Origin: Cellulomonas sp. SG140
Lineage (GTDB): Bacteria > Actinomycetota > Actinomycetes > Actinomycetales > Cellulomonadaceae
Length of the DNA stretch: 64,000 bases
Assembly: GCF_025770785.1 (NCBI RefSeq)
Contig: NZ_JANZLA010000001.1
Location: 620,001 to 684,000 of the forward strand
Reading direction: 5' to 3'
Shown here: positions 50,563-59,529 of the stretch, piece by piece
Layout: each line of letters begins with the position of its first letter
Position numbering within the stretch: position 1 is the first letter of the stretch
Notes under the pieces: generated by a model
Told to the model about the DNA's origin: nothing
The model's input: only the letters and a program-made list of their open reading frames with translations
Databases searched by the model: none
Position numbers and translations under genes: made by a program

Positions 50563-52215
50563 TCAGAGGGCCAGCGTCGCGGCGCGCTCGACGGCGAGCC
50601 CGGCCTGGTAGCGGTCGAGGTAGGCGGCGAACCCGGCCACGTCGGCCGCGTCCGGCTCGACGACGTCGAGGTCCGCACCGGCGAACACGCGGGTGCGCAG
50701 GTACTCGCCGAGGTCCTGCTCCGCGCCGGAGGTCAGGTAGGCGGCCAGCACGGCGATCCCCCAGGCGCCGCCCTCACCGGCGGTGCGACCAACGGCGACC
50801 GGCGCGCCGATCGCCGCGGCGAGGAACCGCTGGGCGACGCCCGCGGTGCGGAACACGCCCCCGTGGGCGAACATCGCGTCGAGGCCGACGCCCTCGGCCG
50901 CCAGCACGCGCATGCCGAGGCTGAGCGTGGCGAAGGCGCCGTAGATGCTGGCGCGCATGAACGTCGGCAGCGTCAGGCTGCTGCCCGGGGTGCGCACGAC
51001 GAGCGGCCGGCCGGACTCCAGCCCGGTGACCGGCTCGCCGGCCAGGTAGTTGTAGGCGAGCAGGCCGCCGCCGTCCGCCTCGCCCTCGAGCGCGGCGCGG
51101 AACAGGGTGCCGAACACCTCGTCGGACGAGGACCCGTGGCCCGAGCGCAGCGCGAACTCCCGGAACAGGCCCACCCACGCGTCCAGCTCGCTCGCGCCGT
51201 TGTTGCAGTGCACCATCGCCACCGGGTCGCCGGCGGGCGTGGTGACCACGTCGAGCTCGTGGTGCACGTGCGCGAGCGGCCGCTCGAGCACCACCATCGC
51301 GAAGATCGAGGTGCCGGCGCTGACGTTGCCGGTGCGCGGCGCGACCGAGCTGGTGGCGACCATCCCGGTGCCGGCGTCGCCCTCCGGCGGGCACAGCGGG
51401 ATGCCCGCGCGCAGGCTGCCGGTCGGGTCGAGCAGCGCGGCACCCTCCGGGGTCAGGTTGCCGGCCTCCTCGCCGGCGCACAGCACCTGCGGCAGCAGGG
51501 CGTCGAGGACGAGGCCGGGTCCGAGCCGCCGGTGGCTGGCGAGCAGCCCGTCGACCGCCGCCAGCATCTCCTTGTCGTAGCCGCGGGTGGCCGGGTCGAT
51601 GGGGAACATGCCGGAGGCGTCGCCGACGCCGAGCACGCGGCGGCCGGTCAGCTGCCAGTGCACGTAGCCGGCGAGGGTGGTGACGAAGCGGACGTCGGGG
51701 ACGTGGGGCTCGTCGTCGAGCACCGCCTGGTACAGGTGGGCGATCGACCAGCGCAGCGGGATGTTGTGGCCCAGCAGCTCGGTCAGCTCGGCCGCGGCGC
51801 GGCCGGTCGACGTGTTGCGCCACGTGCGGAACGGCACCAGCAGCCGGTCCTCGGAGTCGAACGCCAGGTAGCCGTGCATCATCGCGGAGACGCCGATGGC
51901 CCCGAACGTCGTCGGGCGCACGCCGTACTGGCGCTGCACGTCCGCGAACAGGTCCGCCACCGCCGCCTGCAGGCCGGCCCAGACGTCCTCGAGCGAGTAC
52001 GTCCACACGCCGTCGACCAGCTGGTTCTCCCAGTCGTGGCTGCCGTTGGCGATCGGCGTGTGGTCGGGACCGATCAGGCACGCCTTGATGCGCGTGGAGC
52101 CGAGCTCGATGCCCAGACAGGTGCTGCCGGAGGTGACGGCATCCCGTGCGGCTCGCGTCACGTCGGTCTCGTCGCCTGCTCCGTGGGCACGGGCGGCACT
52201 GGGCACGACCACCAT
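50563..52215 (-). CDS. araB: ribulokinase (FGGY family)
   Basis: ATP-dependent kinase of L-ribulose, 550 aa. The FGGY kinase N-domain starts near residue 33 (CLGIELGSTRIKACLIG), with SAMMHGYLAFD near residue 110. The C-domain has FAHGGVFRTAGVAQRFLAAA and GEGGAWGIAVLAAYL. ATG 52215 has AAGGAG eight bases upstream. It is the first gene of the ara operon, with a strong promoter and LacI-type operator directly upstream. Confidence 0.94.
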   Translation of the reverse strand: MVVVPSAARAHGAGDETDVTRAARDAVTSGSTCLGIELGSTRIKACLIGPDHTPIANGSHDWENQLVDGVWTYSLEDVWAGLQAAVADLFADVQRQYGVRPTTFGAIGVSAMMHGYLAFDSEDRLLVPFRTWRNTSTGRAAAELTELLGHNIPLRWSIAHLYQAVLDDEPHVPDVRFVTTLAGYVHWQLTGRRVLGVGDASGMFPIDPATRGYDKEMLAAVDGLLASHRRLGPGLVLDALLPQVLCAGEEAGNLTPEGAALLDPTGSLRAGIPLCPPEGDAGTGMVATSSVAPRTGNVSAGTSIFAMVVLERPLAHVHHELDVVTTPAGDPVAMVHCNNGASELDAWVGLFREFALRSGHGSSSDEVFGTLFRAALEGEADGGGLLAYNYLAGEPVTGLESGRPLVVRTPGSSLTLPTFMRASIYGAFATLSLGMRVLAAEGVGLDAMFAHGGVFRTAGVAQRFLAAAIGAPVAVGRTAGEGGAWGIAVLAAYLTSGAEQDLGEYLRTRVFAGADLDVVEPDAADVAGFAAYLDRYQAGLAVERAATLAL

Positions 52216-52246
52216 TGGTCAGCTCCTTCACGATCGGTCGTGGAGG

Positions 52247-52275
52247 ATGTTAGCGCTCACATGCCCCGGTGCCAA
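52247..52275 (-). promoter_or_regulatory. araB promoter with LacI-type operator
   Basis: On the minus strand TTGGCA (52275-52270), 17 bases, then TAACAT (52252-52247). The 16-base ATGTTAGCGCTCACAT at 52247-52262 is a near-perfect palindrome centred on AGCGCT and lies over the -10 and part of the spacer. This fits repression by the LacI-type protein encoded upstream. Confidence 0.75.
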
Positions 52276-52378
52276 GCTGCCTGGTGAGCAGGGGTTTCGC
52301 CGACGGGCGCAGGTGCGCGGGCGACGTGGCGAGACCGAGGACCTCAGGTCGGTGGGTGCGGCACCGCGCACCCGCTGC

Positions 52379-53428
52379 TCATGCGCGCGGACGCAGCGAC
52401 GACGCGCGTACGACGAGGTGCGCGGGGATGATGCCCACGGTCGGAGGGCTGCCCGCCGTCGCTCCCATCAGCACGCGGACCGCCCGGGCGCCGAGCGCCG
52501 CCAGGTCCTGCCGGACGGTGGTCAGCGCCGGGATCGCATAGGCGGCGGTCGCCTCGTCGTCGAACCCCGCCACCGCCACGTCCTGGGGCACCCGCACGCC
52601 GGCCTCCCAGAAGGCGTGCAGCAGGCCGAAGGCGAGCTGGTCGTTCGCGGCGAACACCGCGCGCGGCAGCCCCTCCCTGATCAACCGTCGCCCGACCGCA
52701 GCGCCCTCGGCCGCGGACCATCCGGCCTCGATCGGCGCGGGCGGCTCGACGCCCACCGCGCGGCACGCCTCCTGCCACCCGGCGAGCCGCTCGCGGGCGT
52801 CGAACCAGTCCTGCGGGCCGGCGACGTGCGCCACCTCGCCGTACCCCTGCGCCAGCAGGTGCGACGTGGCGAGCCGCCCACCGCCCCGCTGGTCGACGGA
52901 CACCTGGTGCAGGTGCTCCGCCTCCGTGCCGAGGTCCCCGGAGGACACGATCACCACCGGCAGCGAGGTCGGCGCCTGCTCCAGCACGCCCATCACCTCG
53001 ACGGTCGGGGCGATCACGGCGAGGCCCTCGACACCCTGGGTGAGGAACTGCTCGACCGCCTGGTGCATCGAGTCGGCGTCGAAGCTCCGCAGCATCGCCA
53101 CGGCGACCACCGCACCGACCAGGCGGGCGGACTCCTGCAGGCCGACCAGCGTGCTCGTGGGGCCGAACAGCGTGCTGGCGGGCGCGACGACGCCCAGGAC
53201 ACCGGTGCGCCGGGTGACCAGCGCGCGGGCGGCGCTGTTGCGGCGGTAGCCGAGCTCGGCGATGGCGGCCAGCACCCGGGCGCGCGTCTCCGGCCGGACG
53301 CTCGGGTGGTCGTTGAGCACGCGCGAGACGGTCTGGTGGGAGACCCCGGCGACGGCGGCCACGTCGCTCATCGCGGGCGGGCGCGGCGTGGCGGCGCGGG
53401 ACGTCGGCACAGCGGGGACGTTCGGCAC
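52379..53428 (-). CDS. LacI family transcriptional regulator (probable arabinose repressor)
   Basis: LacI/GalR-type regulator, 349 aa from GTG 53428. The helix-turn-helix MSDVAAVAGVSHQTVSRVLN lies at residues 20-39 and the hinge follows near 60-75. A periplasmic-binding-like effector domain occupies the rest. ATG 53371 would start exactly at the helix-turn-helix and is equally plausible, because neither start has a clear ribosome site. It lies 11 bases after proC and upstream of araB; LacI operators occur in both arabinose promoters, so I infer an AraR-like role. Confidence 0.88.
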   Translation of the reverse strand: MPNVPAVPTSRAATPRPPAMSDVAAVAGVSHQTVSRVLNDHPSVRPETRARVLAAIAELGYRRNSAARALVTRRTGVLGVVAPASTLFGPTSTLVGLQESARLVGAVVAVAMLRSFDADSMHQAVEQFLTQGVEGLAVIAPTVEVMGVLEQAPTSLPVVIVSSGDLGTEAEHLHQVSVDQRGGGRLATSHLLAQGYGEVAHVAGPQDWFDARERLAGWQEACRAVGVEPPAPIEAGWSAAEGAAVGRRLIREGLPRAVFAANDQLAFGLLHAFWEAGVRVPQDVAVAGFDDEATAAYAIPALTTVRQDLAALGARAVRVLMGATAGSPPTVGIIPAHLVVRASSLRPRA

Positions 53429-53439
53429 GGCGCGCGCCG

Positions 53440-54312
53440 TCAGTGCCGCGGCGACGCGGACTGGGCCGAGCCCAGCTCGCGGGAGCGCTCGTACGCCGCC
53501 CGGGCCGCCGCCACCACACCGGCACGCACCCCGTGGGCGTCCAGCTGGGCGACGGCAGCGACGGTGGTGCCGCCCGGCGACGAGACGCGCTCGCGCAGCA
53601 CCACCGGGTGGTCGCCGCTCTGCGCCGCGAGCGCGGCGGACCCCTCGACGGTCGCGACCGCGAGGCGGGTCGCCAGGTCACGGGGCAGACCGAGCAGCAC
53701 ACCGGCCTCCGCCATCGCGTCGATCAGGTAGAACGCGTACGCCGGGCCGGAGCCGGAGATCGCCGTGACCGCGTCGAGCTGCTTCTCGGGCACCCGCACC
53801 ACCAGGCCGGTGGGACGCAGGATCGTCTCGGCGAGCGCCAGGTGCCGCTCGGTGGCCGCCGAACCGGCGGCGAGCGCCGCGGCACCCTTGCCGACCACGG
53901 CCGGCGTGTTGGGCATCACGCGGATCACCGGGGTGCCGGCGGGCAGCCGCTGCTCGTAGAACGCGAGCGGCACACCGGCGGCGACGCTGATCACGGGGGC
54001 GCCGCCGCGCAGCGCGGGGCCGACCGCGGTCAGCACGTCCCCGACCACGTCGGGCTTGACCGCGACCAGGACGACGTCGGCACGGGCGGCCGCGTGCTCC
54101 GTGGAGGCCGCGGTGAGGACGCCGAGCCGGCGGCGCAGGTCCTCCGCACGGGCGACGTCCCGCTCCGCCACCTCGACGTCGCGCGGGGACCAGCCCGCCG
54201 CGAGCAGCGCCTCGACCAGCGTGCCGCCCATCACGCCGCCGCCGACGACCAGCACGTGGGCGCGCTGCGCCCGCTCGTCGTCCGCCCGGTCGGTCCCGGA
54301 CCCCTCGGTCAT
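53440..54312 (-). CDS. proC: pyrroline-5-carboxylate reductase
   Basis: Last enzyme of proline synthesis, NAD(P)H-dependent, 290 aa. The Rossmann motif VLVVGGGVMGGTLVEALL begins near residue 19. The family signatures VIRVMPNTPAVVGKGAAAL and DAVTAISGSGPAYAF are present, along with a C-terminal SPGGTTVAAVAQLDAHGVR. ATG 54312 has GGGAGG six bases upstream, and TAGGCT at 54363-54358 is a likely -10. The LacI-type gene follows closely and may be read from the same promoter. Confidence 0.96.
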   Translation of the reverse strand: MTEGSGTDRADDERAQRAHVLVVGGGVMGGTLVEALLAAGWSPRDVEVAERDVARAEDLRRRLGVLTAASTEHAAARADVVLVAVKPDVVGDVLTAVGPALRGGAPVISVAAGVPLAFYEQRLPAGTPVIRVMPNTPAVVGKGAAALAAGSAATERHLALAETILRPTGLVVRVPEKQLDAVTAISGSGPAYAFYLIDAMAEAGVLLGLPRDLATRLAVATVEGSAALAAQSGDHPVVLRERVSSPGGTTVAAVAQLDAHGVRAGVVAAARAAYERSRELGSAQSASPRH

Positions 54313-54357
54313 GCCGGCCTCCCCCGTCGCGGCCGGGTGCTCCGGCCGTCCGCGCCG

Positions 54358-54363
54358 AGCCTA
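54358..54363 (-). promoter_or_regulatory. putative -10 box (TAGGCT) for proC
   Basis: TAGGCT on the minus strand, giving a leader of roughly 40 bases with a GGGAGG site. The 181-base gap 54313-54493 shows no other element I can name. Confidence 0.4.
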
Positions 54364-54493
54364 GTTGGGCCCGCCGATGGTCGGTGCCGACCGCGCGTCA
54401 GGGGAGCGCGCGGCCGGCACCGGGACGACGACGGCGCCGACAAGTCCGCCGCGTCGTCGGGCAGGGTGGGCCCGTGGACGGGGCCCACCCGGA

Positions 54494-56449
54494 TCACCTG
54501 CCCGGCACTGCACCGCCGGCAGGCGGGCCGTTGAACGTGCCGCCGCCGAACTGGCGGTTGGCGCCGCCGTTGCCCCCCGACAGCAGCCCGGTGGACGACG
54601 AGGAGCGGGTGCTGCTCACCATCGGGACCGAGAGGTCCGCGAGCACCACCTTCTGACCCTCGGTCAGCCCGGAGGTGATCTGGGTCAGCTCGGAGCCGAC
54701 CGCACCGCGCTGCACCGGCACGTCCTTGGCGGTGCCGTTCTCCAGCACCTCGACGGTCGCCGTCTGGCCCTCGACGTGCACGGCCGAGGTCGGGACGGTC
54801 AGCACCTGGCCCGTGCCGGCCACGGTGATCACCAGCTGCGCGGACGAGCCGCCGTACAGCTTCTCGGTGGTGGGCGTGACCGCGACGGTCACGGCGTAGG
54901 ACGGCGTCGAGGTGGACGAGACGTCCAGCACGCCGATGCTGCTCACCGTGCCGGCGAGGGTCGCCGTGGTGGACGGCACCGTGATGGCCACCTTCTGGCC
55001 GACCTTGACCGCGTCGATCGAGCCGAGCGGGACGGTGGTGCTCACCACGTAGCCGTCGGTGCCGACCACCGTGACGACCGCCGACGTCGACTGCGCCCCG
55101 ACGCTGCTGCCGACGGACAGCGAGACGGCTGCCACCGTGCCGGCGATCGGGGACGTCAGCGTCGTCAGGGACAGGTTCTGGGTGGCTATGTCGACCTTGG
55201 CCTGTGCCGAGTCGATGGCGGCGCGGTCGGACAGGATGTCCGCGGCGCTCGGGACCGTGGTGCCGGTGCCGCCGGCGGTCGCCGTGCCGGTCGAGGAGCC
55301 GGTCCGGGGCGCCGACGAGGTCGACGAGGCGCCGGACGTGGTCGATGCACCGCTGCGGACGGTGCCGGTCGAGGCGCCGGAGCCGGTCGAGGCACCGGAG
55401 CCGCTCGAGGACCCGGTGGACCCGGTGGAGGCCACCGCCTTCTGCAGCGCGGCGACCGCCTTGTCCAGGGCAGCTGCCGTCGTGTTGACCGAGGTCTGGG
55501 CGGCGCCCGTCGCGGTCTGGGCGGTACCGGCGGCGACGAGCGCCTTCTGGCAGGCCTGGAGCTGGGCCGCGGTCGGGGAGCCGGTGCCCGTGATCGCCGA
55601 CGTGGTGGTGGCCGACGGGCTCGGCGTCGGCGTGGCCGACGCGGTGGGCGTCGGCGTCGGCGTGGGCGTCGCGCTGGCCGATGCGGACGGCGTCGGCGTC
55701 GGCGTCGGCGTGGCCGAGCCCGACGGGCTCGGCGTGGGGGTGGGCGTGGCCGTCGGTGTGGCGGTGGGGGTCGGCGTGACCGGGGCGCAGGCCGTCTGGG
55801 CGTCCTGCAGCGCGGTGGTGCTGGTCGCCAGGGCGGCATCGGCCGCGTCGTACGCCTTGAGCAGCGCCTGCTGCGCCTGCTGCACGGCCGCGAGCGCCGG
55901 GGCGACGGCAGAGCCGGAGGCCGCCGAGCCTGCGCCCGGGGCGCCGTTCGAGGAACCGGCGGAGGCGCCGGACGCGCCGGCGCTCGACGTGGTCGCCGCC
56001 GCGGACGAGGCGGTCGACGCGCCGGACGTGGTGGAGGTCGCGGCGCTCGTCTGCGAGTCGAGGTCCGTCTGGAGCTGCTGCTGGGCCGTCTGGAGGGTGG
56101 TCGTCGCCGAGTTCACCGCGTTCTGCAGCGAGGTCGGGTCGAGGGTGGCCAGCGTCTGACCGGCGGTCACCGTCTGCCCGACCGTCACGGCGACGGACGC
56201 GACCGTCCCGGCGACCGGGAAGGCGACGTCGCGCCGCGTGGCCGAGGAGACCGTCCCGACGGCGGAGACCGTCTGCGTCACCGAACCCATGCTGGCGGTC
56301 GCGGTGGTGTACCGGGTGTCCTGCTGCCGCGACATCGCGAGGGCCACCCCCCCGCCGGCGAGCGTCAGCACCACGGCACCGGCCGCGGCCAGCGCGGCGA
56401 CCCGGCGCCCGCGGGACCGGCGCCGGCGCCTGACGACGGGCTCAGGCAT
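54494..56449 (-). CDS. membrane-fusion (HlyD/RND-type) adaptor with Pro-Thr linker
   Basis: Efflux adaptor of the MacA-like type, 651 aa. A basic N-terminus and one membrane helix (residues 17-39) precede a biotinyl-lipoyl half-domain (GTVASVAVTVGQTVTAGQTL near 81). A long Ala/Gln/Ser-rich hairpin follows, interrupted by a Pro/Thr/Ser linker at about 223-282 between Cys221 and Cys300. Next come the second half-domain (SPIAGTVAAVSLSVGSSVG), beta-barrel domains and a Gly-rich tail. It is the last gene of a MacB-type operon and overlaps the DUF5666 gene by eight bases. Confidence 0.85.
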   Translation of the reverse strand: MPEPVVRRRRRSRGRRVAALAAAGAVVLTLAGGGVALAMSRQQDTRYTTATASMGSVTQTVSAVGTVSSATRRDVAFPVAGTVASVAVTVGQTVTAGQTLATLDPTSLQNAVNSATTTLQTAQQQLQTDLDSQTSAATSTTSGASTASSAAATTSSAGASGASAGSSNGAPGAGSAASGSAVAPALAAVQQAQQALLKAYDAADAALATSTTALQDAQTACAPVTPTPTATPTATPTPTPSPSGSATPTPTPTPSASASATPTPTPTPTASATPTPSPSATTTSAITGTGSPTAAQLQACQKALVAAGTAQTATGAAQTSVNTTAAALDKAVAALQKAVASTGSTGSSSGSGASTGSGASTGTVRSGASTTSGASSTSSAPRTGSSTGTATAGGTGTTVPSAADILSDRAAIDSAQAKVDIATQNLSLTTLTSPIAGTVAAVSLSVGSSVGAQSTSAVVTVVGTDGYVVSTTVPLGSIDAVKVGQKVAITVPSTTATLAGTVSSIGVLDVSSTSTPSYAVTVAVTPTTEKLYGGSSAQLVITVAGTGQVLTVPTSAVHVEGQTATVEVLENGTAKDVPVQRGAVGSELTQITSGLTEGQKVVLADLSVPMVSSTRSSSSTGLLSGGNGGANRQFGGGTFNGPPAGGAVPGR

Positions 56450-57380
56450 TGGTGCCCGCCGCCGGAGCGCCCTGCTGGCCGGTCTGGCCCTGACCGGAGC
56501 GGTTGCCGCCGAACCCGCGGTTGGCGGTGACGCACGTGCCGTTGGTCGGCGGCGACACGACGATGCTGGTCGCCGTCACCTTGCCGGAGCTGTCCGCCTG
56601 GCCGCGGGCCGTGGCGCACTGGCCGACGACGATGGCCGACCCGTCCGCCGCCTTGGTGGTGCGGAACATGGTCGCGGAGTCGACCGTGACGGTGGCAGTC
56701 CCGGTGGTGGCTGTTCCGCTGGTGGCCGTGCCCCCGGTGCCGGTGGTCGTCTGCACCGTGATCGTGTCCCCGGACACGGCCGTGACCAGGCCGTCCACCG
56801 GCCGCACGAACCCACCCGCACCGCCTGTCGGCGCGCCGCTCGGCCGGGTGCCGTAGCGCTGTCCACCGGCAGGTGCGCCGCTGGGCATGCCGCCGCCCGG
56901 CGCGCCACGGGTGCCGGGCGTCCCGGCGCCGAAGCCGGCCGTGCAGGCACCGTTCACCGGCTGGCTGATGGCGACGGACGTCGCGGCGCCGGACGCCGAG
57001 GTGGTCGACGAGCTGCCGCTGGGCGCCGTGACGGCGAGCACGCACACCCCGGGCTTGACGTCGGCCAGGGTGCCGGCGACCTGCGCGGTGATGGTGGTGC
57101 TGGCCGTCCACGCGACCGCGGTCTGGCTCGAGGTGTCCTGCAGCTGCATCAGCTGGCCGGTGACGGCCGCGATGGTGCCGCGCACGCCGCCGCGGTCCTG
57201 CTGGGCGGTGCCGGACCCGGGTCGCGTGCCGGCGGAGGCCGAGGCGGCCGGAGCGGCGGCCTGCGCCTTGGTGGTGCCGGCACCGCCGCCGCAGGCGGCG
57301 AGGGCGAGGACCACGACGGCGCCGAGCGGAAGGGCCCAGGCGTGGTGCAGCCGGGCGGCCGTGGGACGGGACGACGACAT
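56442..57380 (-). CDS. DUF5666 domain-containing lipoprotein
   Basis: Secreted lipoprotein, 312 aa. The signal ends in VVVLALAAC near residue 30. Two OB-like DUF5666 repeats are visible: [20 protein letters not shown] near residue 67 and [20 protein letters not shown] near 195, each followed by a segment ending in a conserved Cys (NGAC, NGTC). Gly/Pro-rich linkers join them. Function unknown; these proteins often occur with MacB-type exporters. ATG 57380 has GAGGAG seven bases upstream. Confidence 0.82.
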   Translation of the reverse strand: MSSSRPTAARLHHAWALPLGAVVVLALAACGGGAGTTKAQAAAPAASASAGTRPGSGTAQQDRGGVRGTIAAVTGQLMQLQDTSSQTAVAWTASTTITAQVAGTLADVKPGVCVLAVTAPSGSSSTTSASGAATSVAISQPVNGACTAGFGAGTPGTRGAPGGGMPSGAPAGGQRYGTRPSGAPTGGAGGFVRPVDGLVTAVSGDTITVQTTTGTGGTATSGTATTGTATVTVDSATMFRTTKAADGSAIVVGQCATARGQADSSGKVTATSIVVSPPTNGTCVTANRGFGGNRSGQGQTGQQGAPAAGTNA

Positions 57381-57433
57381 GGCGGTGCTCCTCGACGTGT
57401 GGGTGGTGCTGGTACGGGCGCGGCGCATGCGGA

Positions 57434-58666
57434 TCACTCCGACCGCAGCGCGTCGATGGGGGCGAGCCGGGCGGCCCGCGTGGCGGGGTACACCCCGAAG
57501 ACGAGACCGATGGCAACGGCGATCACCACCGAGCCGGCGACCGCGACGCCGGACACGACGATGGTGCTGTTCAGCAGCTTCGGCAGCGTGTTGGCCGACA
57601 CCACGCCGAGCAGGCAGCCGAGCAGCCCTCCGGCCAGGCCGAGGATCGACGCCTCGACCAGGAACTGCCGCCGGATGGCCCACGGCGGGGCGCCGAGCGC
57701 CTTGCGCAGGCCGATCTCGCGCGTCCGCTCGGTGACCGACACCAGCATGATGTTCATCACGCCGATGCCGCCGACCAGCAGGGACAGCGCTGCGATGCCG
57801 GTCAGCAGCACGGTCAGCGTGCGGGCGACCGCGGTGGCCGTCGACACCAGCGACTCCTGCGACGACACCGTGAAGTCGGCGTTGGACGCGCTGGTGATCG
57901 AGTGCAGGTTGAGCAGCAGCTGCGTCGCCTCCTGCGAGGCGCCGGACAGCTGGCCGGCGGAGGCCGCCTCGATGTAGATGCGGTTGACGGCGTCGCGGGT
58001 GCTGCCGCCCACCAGCTGCTCGGCGGCGGTGGACAGGGGCACGACGGCCATGTCGTCGAGGCTGGTGCTGCTGCTGGAACCGGCCTTCGACAGCACGCCG
58101 ATCACCGTGAACTCGACGTTGTTCATGGTCACCGTGCGGCCCACGGCGTTGGTGGTGCCGTACAGCTGCGTGGCGGTGTCCGCGCCGAGGACCACCACGT
58201 CGGCGCGCGCGGCGTCCTGCGCGTCGGTGACGAACTGCCCGGCGGACAGCTGCCGCGCCCGGACGCCGAGCCACGACGCCGTGGTGCCGGTGACGGTGGT
58301 GGTCCAGTTGGTGGTGCCGTTGACCAGCGACAGCTGCGTGGACTTCTCCGGCGCGACGGCTGCGATGTCCGGCGCGTCCTGCTTGGACGTCAGGGCCACC
58401 GCGTCGGACCGCTTGAGGGTCGTGTTGGAGCCGAAGCCGCCGCGGATTCCGGTGGCGCTGGTGGTGCTGCCCGGGGTGACGATCAGCAGGTTGGAGCCGA
58501 GCGAGTTGATCCGCGCGGACACGTCCTTCTGCGAGCCGAGCCCGAGCCCGACGGTCAGGATCACCGCGGCGATGCCGATGAGGATGCCGAGGATGGTCAG
58601 GGTCGAGCGCAGGCCGTGCGAGCGCACCGCCGACCAGGCGGTGTGCAGGGTCTGGGTCCAGGTCAT
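57434..58666 (-). CDS. MacB-type ABC transporter permease
   Basis: FtsX/MacB-fold membrane protein, 410 aa. It has an N-terminal helix ([20 protein letters not shown]), a large extracytoplasmic MacB_PCD domain (about residues 50-270), then three C-terminal helices with the FtsX signature near 315-345 ([20 protein letters not shown]). ATG 58666 overlaps the ATPase stop (ATGA). Such proteins act as mechanotransmitters and need an ATPase and an adaptor, both present in this operon. Confidence 0.92.
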   Translation of the reverse strand: MTWTQTLHTAWSAVRSHGLRSTLTILGILIGIAAVILTVGLGLGSQKDVSARINSLGSNLLIVTPGSTTSATGIRGGFGSNTTLKRSDAVALTSKQDAPDIAAVAPEKSTQLSLVNGTTNWTTTVTGTTASWLGVRARQLSAGQFVTDAQDAARADVVVLGADTATQLYGTTNAVGRTVTMNNVEFTVIGVLSKAGSSSSTSLDDMAVVPLSTAAEQLVGGSTRDAVNRIYIEAASAGQLSGASQEATQLLLNLHSITSASNADFTVSSQESLVSTATAVARTLTVLLTGIAALSLLVGGIGVMNIMLVSVTERTREIGLRKALGAPPWAIRRQFLVEASILGLAGGLLGCLLGVVSANTLPKLLNSTIVVSGVAVAGSVVIAVAIGLVFGVYPATRAARLAPIDALRSE

Positions 58667-59529
58667 CGCCGGCCCCCGTCCTGCGGCCGGCCGGCGGCGT
58701 CCGCGTGGGCGCCCAGGTGCTCGTCGGGGTCGGTGTCGGACAGCACCAGGCCGTCCCGGACGCGCACCATGCGACGGGCCCGCTCGGCCACCTCGAGCTC
58801 GTGCGTGATGAGCACCACCGTCCGGCCCGCCTCGTGCAGCTCGTCGAACAGGGCGAGCACGTCCGCCGTGGAGTGGGAGTCGAGGTTGCCCGTCGGCTCG
58901 TCGGCGAGGATCAGGTCCGGGTCGCTGACCAGGGCCCGCGCCACCGCGACCCGCTGCTGCTGACCGCCGGACAGCTCGCCGGGCCGGTTGGCGGTCCGGT
59001 CCGCGAGGCCGACGCGGCTCAGCGCGTCCATCGCGCGGGCCTTGCGCTCGGCCGACGGGACGCCGGCGTAGACGAGCGGCAGCTCGACGTTGCGCCACGC
59101 GGACAGTGCCGGCAGCAGGTTGAACTGCTGGAACACGAACCCGATGCGCCGGTTGCGGATGTGGGCCAGGTCCACCTCGTCCAGCTCGGACACGTCCTCA
59201 CCCGCCAGCCGGTACGTGCCCGTGGTCAGCACGTCCAGGCAGCCGAGGATGTTCATCAGCGTCGACTTGCCGGAGCCGGACGGCCCCATGATCGCCACGT
59301 ACTCGCCCTGGTCGATCCGCAGGTCGACGCCGCGCAGCGCCTCGAACGTGATGCTGCCGGTCGTGTACGTCTTGCTCACGCGGAGCAGCTCGATCACCGG
59401 GGTGGCGGGCTGCTGGGACGGGTGGTCCTGCAGCGCCGTGGGGGCACCGATGGGGTGCGCGGCACCCCCCGAGCCGTCCAGCAGGTCCTCGAGCGCCGTG
59501 CCGTCGCGCCGCGCGCCGCCGTCAGCCAT
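58663..59529 (-). CDS. MacB-type ABC transporter ATP-binding protein
   Basis: ATPase of the LolD/MacB class, 288 aa. Walker [16 protein letters not shown] lies near residue 85, the signature [15 protein letters not shown] near 190, and Walker [14 protein letters not shown] near 212. The first ~50 residues are a polar extension. ATG 59529 overlaps the upstream adaptor gene by eight bases; a 51-residue-longer frame lies inside that gene and is rejected. Confidence 0.93.
   Translation of the reverse strand: MADGGARRDGTALEDLLDGSGGAAHPIGAPTALQDHPSQQPATPVIELLRVSKTYTTGSITFEALRGVDLRIDQGEYVAIMGPSGSGKSTLMNILGCLDVLTTGTYRLAGEDVSELDEVDLAHIRNRRIGFVFQQFNLLPALSAWRNVELPLVYAGVPSAERKARAMDALSRVGLADRTANRPGELSGGQQQRVAVARALVSDPDLILADEPTGNLDSHSTADVLALFDELHEAGRTVVLITHELEVAERARRMVRVRDGLVLSDTDPDEHLGAHADAAGRPQDGGRR

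Noticed and set aside
54365..56530. 721-residue plus-strand frame opposite the adaptor gene, with apparent Gly/Arg repeats
   Set aside because: The repeats are the reverse reading of the Pro-Thr and Ser-rich linkers; the minus-strand protein has lipoyl and membrane segments.
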